From Saccopteryx bilineata (taxonomy: Eukaryota; Chordata; Mammalia; Chiroptera; Emballonuridae): a stretch of DNA of 64,000 nt. The position numbers and the translations under genes are program-made. The notes below the pieces were generated by a model. That model did not search any database. It was given only the letters and a program-made list of their open reading frames with translations, and was not told where the DNA came from. Positions 34,368-45,565 of the stretch are shown one piece after another; positions within the stretch are counted from its first letter, which is position 1; every line of letters begins with the position of its first letter. Location: NCBI RefSeq assembly GCF_036850765.1, contig NC_089493.1:125184239-125248238 (forward strand), written 5' to 3'.

Positions 34368-37300
34368 CGGTGCTTCCCATTCCTTTCTCATTCCTTGTTC
34401 TCTCTCTCCAGCAATCCTTTCTCTGCCTGACTTTCCCTCCCCTCTTCATCGTATCATCCTCTTCTCTAATGAGCCTCGTAGTCTCCTCTTTCCCCTCCCT
34501 TTCTTAGCTGTGGTCAATGGACAGGACAGAAAACTCAGATTTTGAAAGGAACAGAAACGTTGTGGCAGGATCCAGCCATGGACTAGCCTAGTGCTCCCCA
34601 GGTTGCAGCCTCTACTCCTGGGAGGTTGTTCATGCTCGTGGAGAAAGTGCCAGAGCACTTCACACGTTAGTGAGCTGTTATTGTTAATGCTGGCCTTGGA
34701 TTCCACCCTCTTTCCACTGGGCAAAACCCCATAGGTAGTGATGAGTGTCTCCATGCCTGTGTTCATTCACCCATCTGTCCATTCATTCAACAAACAGGAC
34801 GTTCTGGAGCCCTGAGGAAATTACCATGGAGGTTAAGAGGAACGCAGTCATTGTGTGTGGAGCCAAACACACAGCACACAATGACAACATGGTGTGTTAT
34901 AAACCAGAGTTGAAAGCACTGGTCCATAGCAACAGAGCCTGCAAAGAAGACTGAAGACTGACTGGAGGGGAAGATGGAGGATCAACAGAGAATGGGGTCG
35001 TAAAAGCCAAGAGGAGATTTTGGAACAAGGAAAGTGCCAACAGGGTCAAAGGCAGCTGAGTGGGCTGAGGGAACAAGACGGGAACAGCTTCCCCTGGATC
35101 TGACCACAGGAAGGTGGTGCAGTTTCAGTGGGTGGGGGAGGAAGCCAGGTGGTGGTGGTTCAAGGAGGGAGCTGGGAAGTGGAAGTGGTGGATGGGTAGT
35201 GCATGCAGCTCTGCAAAAGTCTCACTGTGAAGGAAAGAGAGAAATAGAGCAATGGCTGAAAAGGGACATGGAGACGAAGAGTTTGGGGCTGTCTTTATGA
35301 TGGAAGAAATCTGAGCACCATGACAGATTCCACTGTCTTCACCAGGGACAGGAAGAAGAAAGAGCATCTATAATTTTCCTCTAGTGGCTAGAGTCTAGCC
35401 TATCCCGCAGAGGGTCTCAGTTGCTTCATGGACGCCTATCAAGTGGCAAGTAGGCAGGCAGCCTCTGCTGTCCCTGGTCCTGCCTGAGAATCTAGAGCCA
35501 TCGTTGGCTTTTATAGAAGTTCCCAGCCACTGGATTCAGCGAGTATGTGTCATGGTTGATTCCAAAGGGCACGTAGGCCCAGAAGCAAGTTGTGTAGGGA
35601 GCCAGGCAGCCCTGCTCCTGAGGCTGCAGGAGTCTCAGACACATGCCTCAGCACCTTGAGGGAGCACTTGGAAAGAGTGGCATTTGCAGAACCATTTCTC
35701 CTTAGACCCCGTGAATTTGGCTGCTTGATCCATCTCATGCACAGACCTGAGTATTACCATGTGGGAGCTTCTTTTCTGGGTCCCTGACTCCTTGTGGCTC
35801 CCTAAGCAAATGCCCAAAGTATCCCTAGAGCCAACAGAGTCCAGCCCCTTATGGACCCTGTAAGTATTTGGCTGAGACAGTGAGAGAGCAGAGTGGAGTA
35901 TGGGGAGGCCGCAGACAAGTGTGTGCATGCACGCATGTGAGTGTGGGTGTTGACCATGGAACTGCAGTGCGCGTGGTCATCAGGTCTAAGTATCCTCAGT
36001 GAGAAAACTGAGGCCAAGAGAGAGGACGGATTTACCTGAGGCAGTTCAGGGGGTTTGTAGCTCAGCTGGGTCTAGTCCAAGGCCTTAGCTGCTGGCCTCC
36101 CACACCCTTTACTCTGACCACTCCCAACCCCAGAAGGCTGACTACGGGGCAGGCGATGAAAGTCTGTTTGAATTCAGTATGACCTTCCTGGGAAAACAAT
36201 ATGCTCATGGTGGTTACTGCCCAGCTAAACATGATGGATGTGAGTGACACCCTTCCTGTGGCCTGGGGGAAGCCCCCGCTGAGCCCGAGTGCAGATCTCC
36301 CCAGCCACTTGCCCAGAGCACCCTGCATGTCTTAGCAGAAGTTGTGGCCCTCTGCAGTTCTCGTTCCGGTGCTGCCATCCACACCGGACTGCGGCTCTGT
36401 GGGGACCTGGACCTGTTTGTCTTGTTCACCATGTTGGCCCCACGCTCGGCCCACGCTCTGGGTCCAGTTCAATTAGTATCTGTTGAAATAATTAATTAGT
36501 TAATCAATTCTGCACTGTAGAACCAGCTCTCCAGGTGGAAAGTGTACAGGTTTCTGACCTCAAAGCTGAGGAAAGTGTCTCTCTCCACAACAGTTTGTGC
36601 TGCAGAACCAGACCTCCCCTCCTGCTCTGCTTCCCATGGGGCAGGCTCCTGCAGGTGTCGGCTGCACAGCATACACACATGCTCCCCTGCACCTGCGTTT
36701 GGATGCTGTGCTTTCTTAATCTACCCTAGCACACCCACTCTGTTCCTACCTATACTGTATGCTAAGCTACCTGCAACCTCCTAACAGCTACCCCTACCAA
36801 CAGCTGACTAATGGCTACCCCCAACCTTGCCGCTTATTCAGAATGTGCACCCAGGATTTGTGTAGCTGGCTTTGGGACCCCAAATGTAGGTGTAAATGCT
36901 TATCTTTATTAAATATTATTCTATTGAAGTTGCCCCTTCAATAGACTGTCCAGATGTGCACACAAGCTGCCGTTCATCCAGCGTAGTTACTGTCCTTCTC
37001 ACGCTCAGGTCATCGGAAATTTGGCAAGCATTCATTCTGTCTTCGTCAGCTGGACTGAAACATAAACTGGTCAGCATTTAAGACGGAGTCCCGTGGCATC
37101 TCACTAAAGACCTATCAGGGTCACAAAGTTCCTTTTGATCAACACTTAACGAGCACTCTCTTCACCTGTTACACGTGCAGTACACAAGCTTCAGCCAGTT
37201 CTGAATTTTTTCCCCAAACCTTTGTCCAGACAAGATTATATGACCTTTCGCCATTTTCTCTACATAGCCTTCTTTATGTCTTATTTTCTCTTAGGCTTCC

Positions 37301-37695
37301 CCACCTCCTCCTTTTGCTCACTGCTGCAGCTTTTATAAGAAAATATATGTAGCTTTTAGGTCCACAGTGTAAGTTTCAAGAAACCCAAATCCAGCCCAAA
37401 TTTCTCATGTGGATTTTCTTAGGATCGTACAGAACATAACATAAAATCAAAGTGTAATAAATATTTATGAAAGGAAGGAAAGACATTGTGAGTTTGTCAA
37501 ACTCCTTGTTGAAATTCAAATCTACATGTGATAATTTCCTTCTAGAATGCAGATGTTTTCTCACCCCAGTTTCCCTAGAAAGGAAAGCCTGAGCCCAACC
37601 TTGAGTACCCCCAGACGCGGTACTGGAACAAAGGACAACCCCAGGGCAGTGAGAGTGAGGGCAAAGAGGAAAAGGAGAGAAGGACGAAAGGAAGC
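34366..37695. other. unique non-coding DNA
   Basis: No gene recognised. It contains a diverged antisense MIR core at about 35,985-36,080 ('gagaaaactgaggccaagag') and a compact homeodomain-type word cluster at 36,485-36,510 ('gaaataattaattagttaat'). Remaining frames are chance. Confidence 0.5.
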
Positions 37696-38622
37696 TGTAT
37701 TGGGTGGAATAATGTCTCCAGAACTCATGTACATCCAGAACCTCAGACTGTAACATAATTTGGAAACAGGATCTTCATAGATATAATTAGTTAAGATGAG
37801 GTGACGGTGGGTTAGGGGGGCCTTAAATCCAGTGACTGGTGTCCTTATAAGAGGAAAACTACAGAGGCACATGGGGAGAAGGCCACAGAAACGAGGCAGA
37901 AATTCAAGTGATACAGCCACAAACCAAGGAATAGTATTGACAGCAGCCTCCAGAAGCTAGAAGAGGCTGTAAAGCCAGCAGCCATCACCATGGCCATGCA
38001 GGTTCTCACTGGATTCAGGTAGACAGTAAAAGAACTGTGGAGCCAGAAAAATGATGGGCCATTCCATTTATTAAAGTCTCATAAGGGCAGACGAGCAAAC
38101 AGGCAGGGAAGACCGCTTCCAGCCCTGACTCATTCTCTGGCTTCTCCTGGACTCAAAGGCCGCCTCCAGCCTTTGCACCCCAGCCAAACAGGCTGGGCAG
38201 AAATTCCAGGGCTCCCAAGCTCCTCAGCACTCTCTCTGCTCTCTGGGTTCTCTCTGCACACACCAGCAAAACAGGCTGAGGAAAAGAAACCTTCTCTAGC
38301 AAATAATAGCAAACAAGGGTCCTCCCAAGCAGGAAGGCAATCCACAATTTGCAGTCTGCCACCCTGAGGACAAGCACCCACAGCCTTCCATGGACTATAC
38401 ACACAGGGCACTGCCCCAATACAAGCAGCAAACTTAAAAAACATTTGTTTACCCAACGGAGGCCAAGAAGCATTCTTTCTTAGAAGGTTCAGAGGGAGCA
38501 TGGCCTTGGTGACACTTTGATTTCAGACTTCTAGCTTCCAGAACTGTGACAATACATTTCTGTTGCTTTAAAGCCCAACTTCTTGTGGTACATAGTTATG
38601 GCGACCTTCGGAAACAAATACA
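37696..38622 (+). mobile_element. MaLR (MLT1-type) LTR split by an insertion
   Basis: Begins TG ('tgtattgggtggaataatgt'), continues with 'atataattagttaagatgag', 'gactggtgtccttataagag' and 'gcagcctccagaagctagaa', and resumes after the insertion with 'agagggagcatggccttggt', 'gacttctagcttccagaact' and 'caatacatttctgttgcttt'. It ends near '...aaatacag'. These are classic MaLR LTR phrases. Flanks gaagc and gaaag resemble the 5-bp duplication. About 495 bp of foreign sequence occupies 37,974-38,470. No internal viral genes are present, so it is a solo LTR. Confidence 0.75.
37974..38470. mobile_element. unidentified insertion inside the MaLR LTR
   Basis: The LTR reads through if this segment is removed ('gaagaggctgtaaag' joins 'cattctttcttagaagg'). 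The insert is GC-balanced, has no open frame of note, and carries a reverse-strand AATAAA (38,067-38,072). It could be an antisense solo LTR of another family, but I could not define its ends or a clear duplication. Confidence 0.55.
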
Positions 38623-39769
38623 GAAAGAAAGCAAATCCAAGATTCTGTATTCTGACATGGGCACCTTTACACAAAAAGAGGTTGAATGACAAATTTTCTG
38701 GTATGTGTATTTTACTACAGTTTTTTTTTTTTAATTGAGAAGCAAAAAGGGGCAGATATATGTGGAGAAGCTGTTTGGAACCTCATTCTCTTTTGTATTG
38801 GTCAGTTTTCTACGTAAGGTGTTAAGTTCTTGGAACTTCCAAACTGTGTCATCTATGAGCAGCTACAGGGGCATCAAACTGTGCCTGCGAGTGGAACCTC
38901 TGCTCTGAGCAGATCAGCTCCATGGCCAGGGCCGCACAGAGCCTGGCCCTCCAACCACGGGAGGCTGAGCCAGAAGGTGGTATCAGGAGAGGAGGCCTGA
39001 GTGTCACTGAAGGGACGCTCTGAGCAAGCAGCTCAGGGACTAGAGGGAGGCGAGCCTCTAACGGAATGGGCAATCGGTTGTGGCCTAGTAGGACATGGGC
39101 TCAATGTTGCTATATCTTCTTATTTTTCAAAAGAAGTAAAAAAAAAAAAAATTCCAGATTTTAAAAAAATTGTCTCAATTTTTTAATGTTGTTCAATACT
39201 GTGAAAAGATGGCTCAATGCTATGGGAGTGTGAGAACTAAATTAAGAAACTTAAAATGCTCCTGAAAGTCAAAGCAAATGGAAGATACACAGTGTGTTGA
39301 GTAAGAGATACATCACAAGGGTGTTGATTCTCTCTCAGTTAATCTATACTTTAAAGTAATACTTACCAGCAATGTGGGGGAGATAGACATGTGTGTCTAA
39401 AGTACATGCAACAGAAGAAAGAGAGAAAGAAAGAAAAGCATGCAACAATAGTCAGGAAGATTTTGAAAAAGAAGCGTAAAAGGTGAGGAGTGTGGCTTTA
39501 TCAGGGAGGAAAACAAAGGTTAAGTTTCAGTGGTTAATACAGCAGCGCTGGTCCACGAATACACAGAGAGATGGGACCAAAGGGAAGTCTAGAAACAACA
39601 CAAATACAAACTTAAAATATGATGAAGATAAATTGTGAATATGGGGGTAGGGATGATATCAGTCAATGATTGATAATGACTAAGTAGGTATCTAGGAAAA
39701 TAGTAAGTGTAGATTGATTCCTCCACCTAACACAAAAGTAATCTCCATCTAATCTAATATACTGTTTCT
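38623..39769. other. non-coding DNA, A/T-rich
   Basis: T-run near 38,721-38,733 and A-run near 39,137-39,152. The stretch looks old and repeat-derived in places, but I cannot name a family. No gene. Confidence 0.45.
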
Positions 39770-39944
39770 CTTACTCACTTAGATCATTTATTTTCGGCTT
39801 TCTCCTTAGAATGTAAGTTCCATGAAATTAGAGGTTTTTGACTGTTTGGTCACTGCTTATCCTCGGTGCCTAGAACAGTGACTGACACATAATCTATGGC
39901 AGATAAATACTTAATAAATTAGTTGCATAAGTGAATCAAAGATT
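39770..39944 (+). repeat. L2 LINE 3' end
   Basis: 'cttagaatgtaagttccatg', 'ggtgcctagaacagtgactg' and 'gcagataaatacttaataaa' follow the L2 3' end in order. Confidence 0.72.
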
Positions 39945-40555
39945 TAAATGTTAGTAACAAAACCTTTAAAGTTATGGGAAAACCATTGAAGAATATTTTT
40001 GTGATCTTACAGTAGATAATACTTTCTAAGAATTAAAAGAACTCAAAAGCCATAAAAGAAAATCAGTTAATAAATTTGATCATAGAAAGTATTTCTTCAT
40101 GGCAAAGCCATCATAATTGAAAAACAATAAGTGACTATCTGATAAAAAAAACCTTCTATATCATACACTAAACAAAAAGCAAATAACCTAGTACATAAAG
40201 ATTTTCTCTAGAAAATTTACAACACAGAAGGAAAACTGGGAAAGATTACAAACAGAAATTTACTGAAAGATGTTCATTCTTACTCACAAAGTAAAAATGC
40301 AAATTACAACTGCAATGATACTGCTTTTCATCTAGTAGGCTGGCCAAGGGCCTTCCTCACTGTGGTGGGAGGGTGTGGAGGAACAGACCCTCCTGTAGTG
40401 TGGCCATTAACCTGCCTAGACCACTGAGGCAGGCCACCTAATAATGTTTCCCAAGTTAAATACTCATGCCCTTGACCCCAAAGTGCCACTTCTAAGAACT
40501 TTTGTTTACAAATACACTCACACACTTGCAATACAGTTTGCACAGTTACTACAGA
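39945..40555 (+). repeat. old L1 ORF2 3' fragment
   Basis: Sense L1M-type text: 'aataaatttgatcatagaaa', 'gtatttcttcatggcaaagc', 'actcacaaagtaaaaatgca' and 'caaagtgccacttctaagaa'. No open frame survives. Confidence 0.6.
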
Positions 40556-40568
40556 TTTTTAAAGTTTA

Positions 40569-40623
40569 ATTGGTCCAAAAGACAATGTCCTGATTGGTCA
40601 GAATGGAGTTGCTCTGATTGGTC
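40569..40623 (-). promoter_or_regulatory. three inverted CCAAT boxes at 24-bp spacing
   Basis: ATTGGTC occurs at 40,569-40,575, 40,593-40,599 and 40,617-40,623, exactly 24 bp apart. The complement GACCAAT contains CCAAT, the NF-Y core. A further CCAAT lies on the plus strand at 40,659-40,663. Regularly spaced CCAAT boxes are typical of LTR and cell-cycle promoters. Function here is inferred. Confidence 0.5.
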
Positions 40624-40963
40624 CGTAAAGAAGCTGATATGGACACAGCTGTGCAGCTCCAATTAGATGGGAAAAGCCTCAGTCCTACTAATGAAATAGG
40701 ATCCAGGAACTCTTCTGTAAGGGCTGGCTCAGATGATGATAACACAGTGCAGGCAGGCAGTTCAATGCAGAGGCAGGTAGTTCAGAAGCCCCTCTGTAGA
40801 AATGGCTACTAGGCTCTGTTTTTAAATTTTTGAGTCCAGATAACCACCAGGAGCCCTTTTTAAAGGGTATCTTCTTTCTCAGGGTCCACACTCCAGTGTC
40901 TTAGCAAGCAACAAAAGACAAAGACTAATCTGACCTTCTGAGAGCCATGAGAGAAAGTCAGAG

Positions 40964-40998
<35 letters not shown>

Positions 40999-41768
40999 GA
41001 TTTGTCTTAATTCACCTGACTGCTCCTGGGTTGGGATGAACAATTATGGTCAATTGATCTGGATCAATCCTTAGGCTGAAGGGACCTCCTTATGGGTTCA
41101 TTAAAATGGCCATTGTTGTGCCTGATGGGCAGAACTTGACTGTCCCTGAGGGACTAGGGTGATGGCCCCAGGCTCTCTGCACCTGGAGACTTTGTTCTCA
41201 GAGGGTATTAAAGAACTGTCCCTTAGAAACCAGCCACTCTGCCCCTCTTGGGTACCTTCATTTCCTTCCTTTGGGGCCTCTGTTTCTTGTTACTTTGCTT
41301 GCTCTACCACCTCTTTCTCTCTCTTTTCCTCCCTCCCCTACCCCCCCCCCCCATGTCTCTATGTCATTGTCTGGGCCTCTCCATGTCACTGTAATAATTT
41401 ATCTCTCTCTTTCTCTCTGACTGACATCCTACTCAGCTTCTTCCTGAGTCACTGTGGACTTGGGTAGCATCTTGATTTCCAGTTGTCTCCCCTGCTCTTT
41501 CCCTCCCATCTTCCTTCTCTTTCCTCTCCTCTTCCCTCCCCCAGCAGGCTGTGTGCAGGAACTGAGCAGCCTGTGGCCTGAGGATTTGAGGGAGCCAGGT
41601 TCTGAGGACCTGAATGTGGCTCGTGACCTGATCCTGAGGCATCACTGCCTTCACGTGGATGGGCAGGGGGGTCGCTGCCTGTAATCCCAGACCTGCTGGG
41701 GCTGTGAGTTCTGTCACTCTGTCGGAGGCATTTGTTAGTCAGCATCAACACGGCGTACTATAATACCA
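40624..41768. other. unique or LTR-like non-coding DNA
   Basis: Follows the CCAAT cluster and contains 'ccctttttaaagggtatctt' (TATA-like palindrome near 40,855), a CT tract at 40,965-40,998, 'gggtattaaagaactgtccc' near 41,201 and a C12 run at 41,341-41,352. The arrangement would fit a degraded LTR, but I could not find its ends. No gene recognised. Confidence 0.4.
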
Positions 41769-41836
41769 TTTGCCACACTTCCCTTTTAAACCCATCACAG
41801 GCTTTGCCCCACTTCCCTTTTAAACCCATCACAGGC
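41769..41836 (+). repeat. 34-bp tandem duplication
   Basis: Two adjacent 34-bp units (41,769-41,802 and 41,803-41,836), identical at 33 of 34 positions, sharing 'cacttcccttttaaaccca'-type text. A replication-slippage-like or recent tandem event. Confidence 0.93.
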
Positions 41837-42041
41837 TTTAAACCCTCTGAGCCTAGAGCTAGGATGGTGATGGTGGTGGTGCAAAGGAGCCCAGAAGGAG
41901 GCTTGGGGGATCAGATCTTCATGAGGCAGAGTGCGGTTCAGCCCAGTCAGTCCACGATGTTCTTAGGGAGCGTGTGGGTCACAAAGTGCCCTGGCACGCT
42001 CCATGGTGAGCAGAAGCTTGAGTCCTGCCGAGGCCTCTGGC
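41837..42041. other. unique non-coding DNA
   Basis: Short unique stretch. Its last 8 bp (cctctggc, 42,034-42,041) form the left duplication of the next element. Confidence 0.5.
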
Positions 42042-42313
42042 CAGAGGCAGATTAAGGTCGGTTGAGGCCCTGGGCACAGAAGAAAATATTGGGCCCCTTA
42101 AAAAAAGAGAGAAAGACACAAAAAATAAAATTACATGTTAACCATATTTTTAAATAAATAAAAAATATTATGTACTATTAATGTTAAAATTGCACATATA
42201 AAACCAAACTTGGTGTCATTAGAAAAAAGTGTAAAGTTGGGGTTTTGTGGGGCCCTTCAGAAGTTGGGGCCCAGGGCGTGTGCCTGGTCTGCCTGTCATT
42301 AAATCAGCCTCTG
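42042..42313. mobile_element. 272-bp hAT-type non-autonomous element, copy 1
   Basis: Terminal inverted repeats CAGAGGCAGATTAA (left) and CAGAGGCTGATTTAA (reverse complement of right). Flanked by an 8-bp duplication cctctggc / ccactggc (42,034-42,041 and 42,314-42,321; 7 of 8). The interior has 'acagaagaaaatattgggcc', an A/T-rich centre and 'cttggtgtcattagaaaaaa'. Exactly the same length as the copy at 62,476-62,747. No coding capacity. Confidence 0.88.
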
Positions 42314-42321
42314 CCACTGGC

Positions 42322-43894
42322 TTGCTGTGAGAGGTGTGCTCATTCTCTATACAAGCTGAGGGCCTGGGACACATGCTCAGTCAAGTGCCAGTCACCCTTG
42401 CTGTGATATCTGACCCAGGCCGGCAGCCCCCACCAAAGCCCAGGCTCAGCCATCATGAGATCGACAGACAAGCTGCAGCACCCACTCGCAATGTCAGGGC
42501 GCCACCAGCCAGGTCGGTCTACAGTGGCACAAGGGCTTCTCTGTCGAAAGGTTACCTATTCCCTCAGCCATGAGAAGACTGCTCTTCAGGAGAACCTTTT
42601 ATGGAGGTTGCCTGGCGCACCAAGAGCTAGGCTAGTAAATGCTCAGTGCTGGAAAAATCCCACTGTACCAGGAGCAGGAGATCTGAGTTTTGCCCAGCTT
42701 GCTCTGAGAACGCACGTGGCACTACCTTACTTGAGCTTTAGTGTCCTCATTTACACACCTGCAGCTCCACTAACAGGAAAATGATGAAAGGAATTATGCT
42801 ACATCACACTATGGAAAAGAGTGTCACTATAACCCAATATCCATCCTCCCTTTCTTTTCATAATAGCTGGGCTCATGTACCTGCCCCTGCAAACTACATT
42901 TCCCAGCCTTTCTTGCAGCTAAGGACATAAACTGTAGGAGAGAAGCAGCCAAGGAGTAGTGACCAGAGTGATATGTACATTCTCTAGATCATACTCTTAA
43001 AAGGGAGCTGCTTGCCTTCCATTTATTCTTTCTTCTTCTTGGACTCCATTTTTTCAGGGTGTTGAGCTGCTTCTGCCAATACAGAGGGGTCAAGAAAGAG
43101 GCAGAATAACAAAACAGACAGTGCCCACATGCCTGGATGTAGCAGTGAAGCCATCTGCCCACCCTTGGATCACCACTTATTGGGACTCTCAAATGAAAAC
43201 TGTAGCTCCTACCTTGTCTACACTTCTGCCATTTGGTCTTGGTTAAAGCAGCAAAACCAATATCCAGATGAGTCTTCATGCTATGGAATGCTCTGGGAAG
43301 ATGAAGAAGAACAAAGTAGCTCTGTGAGTACCTTCAGGAAAGAATCTCCAAGATCTAGCATTGCATGGAAAAGGCCAAGTTACAGAAACACACACAGAAC
43401 ATGATTTTATTTAGGTTATAGCATGCACATACCCACATATGCAGAGAAACATAGATTTCAACACACTCATGCTCCTTTATGGAAAAACAAAAAAGAGAAC
43501 TGAAAGGATACATGTCAGGTGATGGCAGCGGTGACTTCTCAAGAGAGCTCTAAGATTCGGTCTTAGGGGGCCAAATAACAATTGAGAAAGGTTCTTCAAA
43601 TCACTTATAATGAGACTGTAGTGTCATGTTTCTCAGCCCACTTTCCAGCCATGGTGTCTTATGATCCCTCTCTCCCAGCCAAGGCTTCAGGTCTTTCTTC
43701 CACCACTCCCTCTATTAAATGTAATCTTTCCTTTATTCACTTCCCTCTCTGTTGCTCATGAGCTTGGAAAACATAGTCCCTGTTATTGCCTGACAGCTCA
43801 GCTCTGGTGTTTACCTGCCCCACGCCACCTCTCCCCGGCATATCCAGGCTCGGGTGTAACCTGGCATAGAGCAGCTGCACAATAAATACTCAGG
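42322..43894. other. non-coding DNA with old repeat remnants
   Basis: 'caaactacatttcccagcct' (near 42,891) begins a passage like a common ancient dispersed repeat I cannot name. An L2-type end lies at about 43,830-43,890 ('cacaataaatactcagg'). No gene recognised. Confidence 0.45.
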
Positions 43895-44590
43895 GAAATA
43901 AAGGCAAGCCTTGAGGACATTGGGCTAAGTGGAATAAGCCAGCCACAAAAGGCTGTATAGTATATGATCCCACTTACATGAGGAACCTGGAACAGTCTAA
44001 AACATAGAAAAAGAAAAAGAGAGTAGAACAATGATAGCTAGCTGCAGGGAGAGAGGGAAATGGAAGTTGCTGGTTAGTGGAGACGGGGTTCAGTTGAGGA
44101 AGATGAGAGTGCTCTGGAGACAGACGGTGTTGGTGGCTGCACAACCACCTGACTGTTCAACGCCACCAGACTGCATACTAAAAAAGGGAAAACTATGACA
44201 ACAGTAAATATAGTGGTCACCACAGGCTGGGAAAGGGAAGGAGAAACAGGTGGAGCACAGAGGATGCTTAGGATGGTGAAGCTATTCTCTGTGATACCAT
44301 GATAATGTATAATGTCATCAACATCTGTCTGGGTCAATGGAATGAGAAACTCCAGGTGTGAACCCTGATGTAAACTATGGGTCAGGTGGTTATAATGTGC
44401 CAATGTAGGCACCTCAATGATAACAAATGTCCTCCTCTGCTAGGGCACGTTGCAAATGGGGCATAATGAATATGAGGAAAGAGAGTGCGTGGGAAATCTT
44501 TGTGTCTTCTGCTCAGTATCACTGTAAATCTAAAACTGCTCTAAAAAAATAAAGGCTATTTTTACAATAAAGAAAAAATATGGGAAAATC
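43895..44590 (+). repeat. two L1 3' UTR remnants in tandem
   Basis: First: 'cttgaggacattgggctaag', 'tggaataagccagccacaaa', 'gtatatgatcccacttacat'. Second, from about 44,190: 'ccctgatgtaaactatgggt', 'gataacaaatgtcctcctct' and 'aaatctaaaactgctctaaa' before an A-rich end. Both are L1MA/L1MB-style 3' ends in sense orientation. Confidence 0.65.
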
Positions 44591-45100
44591 TTAAAAAATA
44601 AAAATGGTTAAAATGGTAAGTCTTATGTACCTCAATAGAAAAAAAGTCAGTCACTAAAGAACAACAAAACAAACAAACAAAAGCACAGACAGGAGAAAGG
44701 AAGTGGGGCAACAGCCTGTGACAGATGCATCTCTAAAACAGCCTACTACCTTTTGGAAAACAACCAAAGCACTGTATTGTCTTCCCTAAAATTCGTAGCA
44801 CTGCCAACTTCCTTCCAAGCCTTGCGGTCTAAAAAGAAGGGATAAACCACGAGGTTTGGGATTTATATTAAGTGGAAATATTACCGGCTCACTATTGCTG
44901 AAATGAAAGGAGGGAAAGAAGATGGTGATGTCATAGAGCCCAAGACAGAGAACACTTCAAAGGTGCTAGACATCAAGTAGATGAAGACTGAAAAGTGACA
45001 ATGGGTTTAGAGATTGGGAGGCCAGAAGTGACCTTCTCAGTACCTGCATCTGGGGTGGTGGAGCAGAAACCTGATAGCAATAGATCACAACAGTCAGTGG
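44591..45100. other. non-coding DNA
   Basis: An A-rich start (tail region of the preceding L1) followed by unique sequence. No gene. Confidence 0.45.
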
Positions 45101-45132
<32 letters not shown>

Positions 45133-45154
45133 ACACACAGACACACACACACAC
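45101..45154. repeat. (TC)n/(CA)n microsatellite
   Basis: TC units with one interruption, then CA units. Confidence 0.93.
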
Positions 45155-45184
45155 TCCAAAGAATGTGATATAAGATGCATGGTA

Positions 45185-45472
45185 TGCAGGATTCCATACA
45201 GTGGTGGGACATAAAAGCGAGACTAAGAGACATGGACAAGAGTGTGGTGGTTACGGGGGGTGGGGGGAGGGAAGGAGGGAGAGGGGGAGGGGAGGGAGAG
45301 GGGTACAAAAAAAAACTGGATAGAGGGTGATGGAGGACGATCTCTCTTTTGGTGATGGGTATGCAGCAGAACTGAATGACAAGATAACCTGGAAATGTTT
45401 TCTTTGAATATATGTACCCTGATTTATTGATGTACCCCATTAAAATAAAAATTTATTTATAAGAAAAAAAAT
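45185..45472 (+). mobile_element. 5'-truncated L1, 3' end only
   Basis: 288 bp of L1 3' UTR: 'cagtggtgggacataaaagc', 'gagactaagagacatggaca', a G-rich tract, 'gatgggtatgcagcagaact', 'gaatatatgtaccctgattt' and 'taaaataaaaatttatttat' with an A tail. Flanked by a duplication atgcatggta (45,175-45,184 and 45,473-45,482). The clean ends suggest a fairly young insertion. Confidence 0.85.
45255..45303 (+). other. G-rich quadruplex-prone tract in L1 3' UTR
   Basis: Contains many runs of 3-6 G separated by 1-3 bases (from 'acggggggtggggggaggga' onward). This satisfies the usual G-quadruplex pattern several times over. A G-rich polypurine tract is a known feature of mammalian L1 3' UTRs. Confidence 0.8.
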
Positions 45473-45510
45473 ATGCATGGTACCCTGTTAGTTCAACAAA
45501 TCTGTTACAA

Positions 45511-45565
45511 AATTATATATATATATAAAATATATATATATAAAATATATATATAATATATATAT
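45511..45565. repeat. (AT)n-rich low-complexity tract
   Basis: Repeated TATATATA blocks separated by AAAA. Self-complementary and cruciform-prone. Confidence 0.93.

Noticed and set aside
40624..41768. Full endogenous retroviral LTR
   Set aside because: TATA-like and CCAAT words are suggestive, but no TG...CA ends, target duplication or second LTR could be found, so I describe only the CCAAT array.
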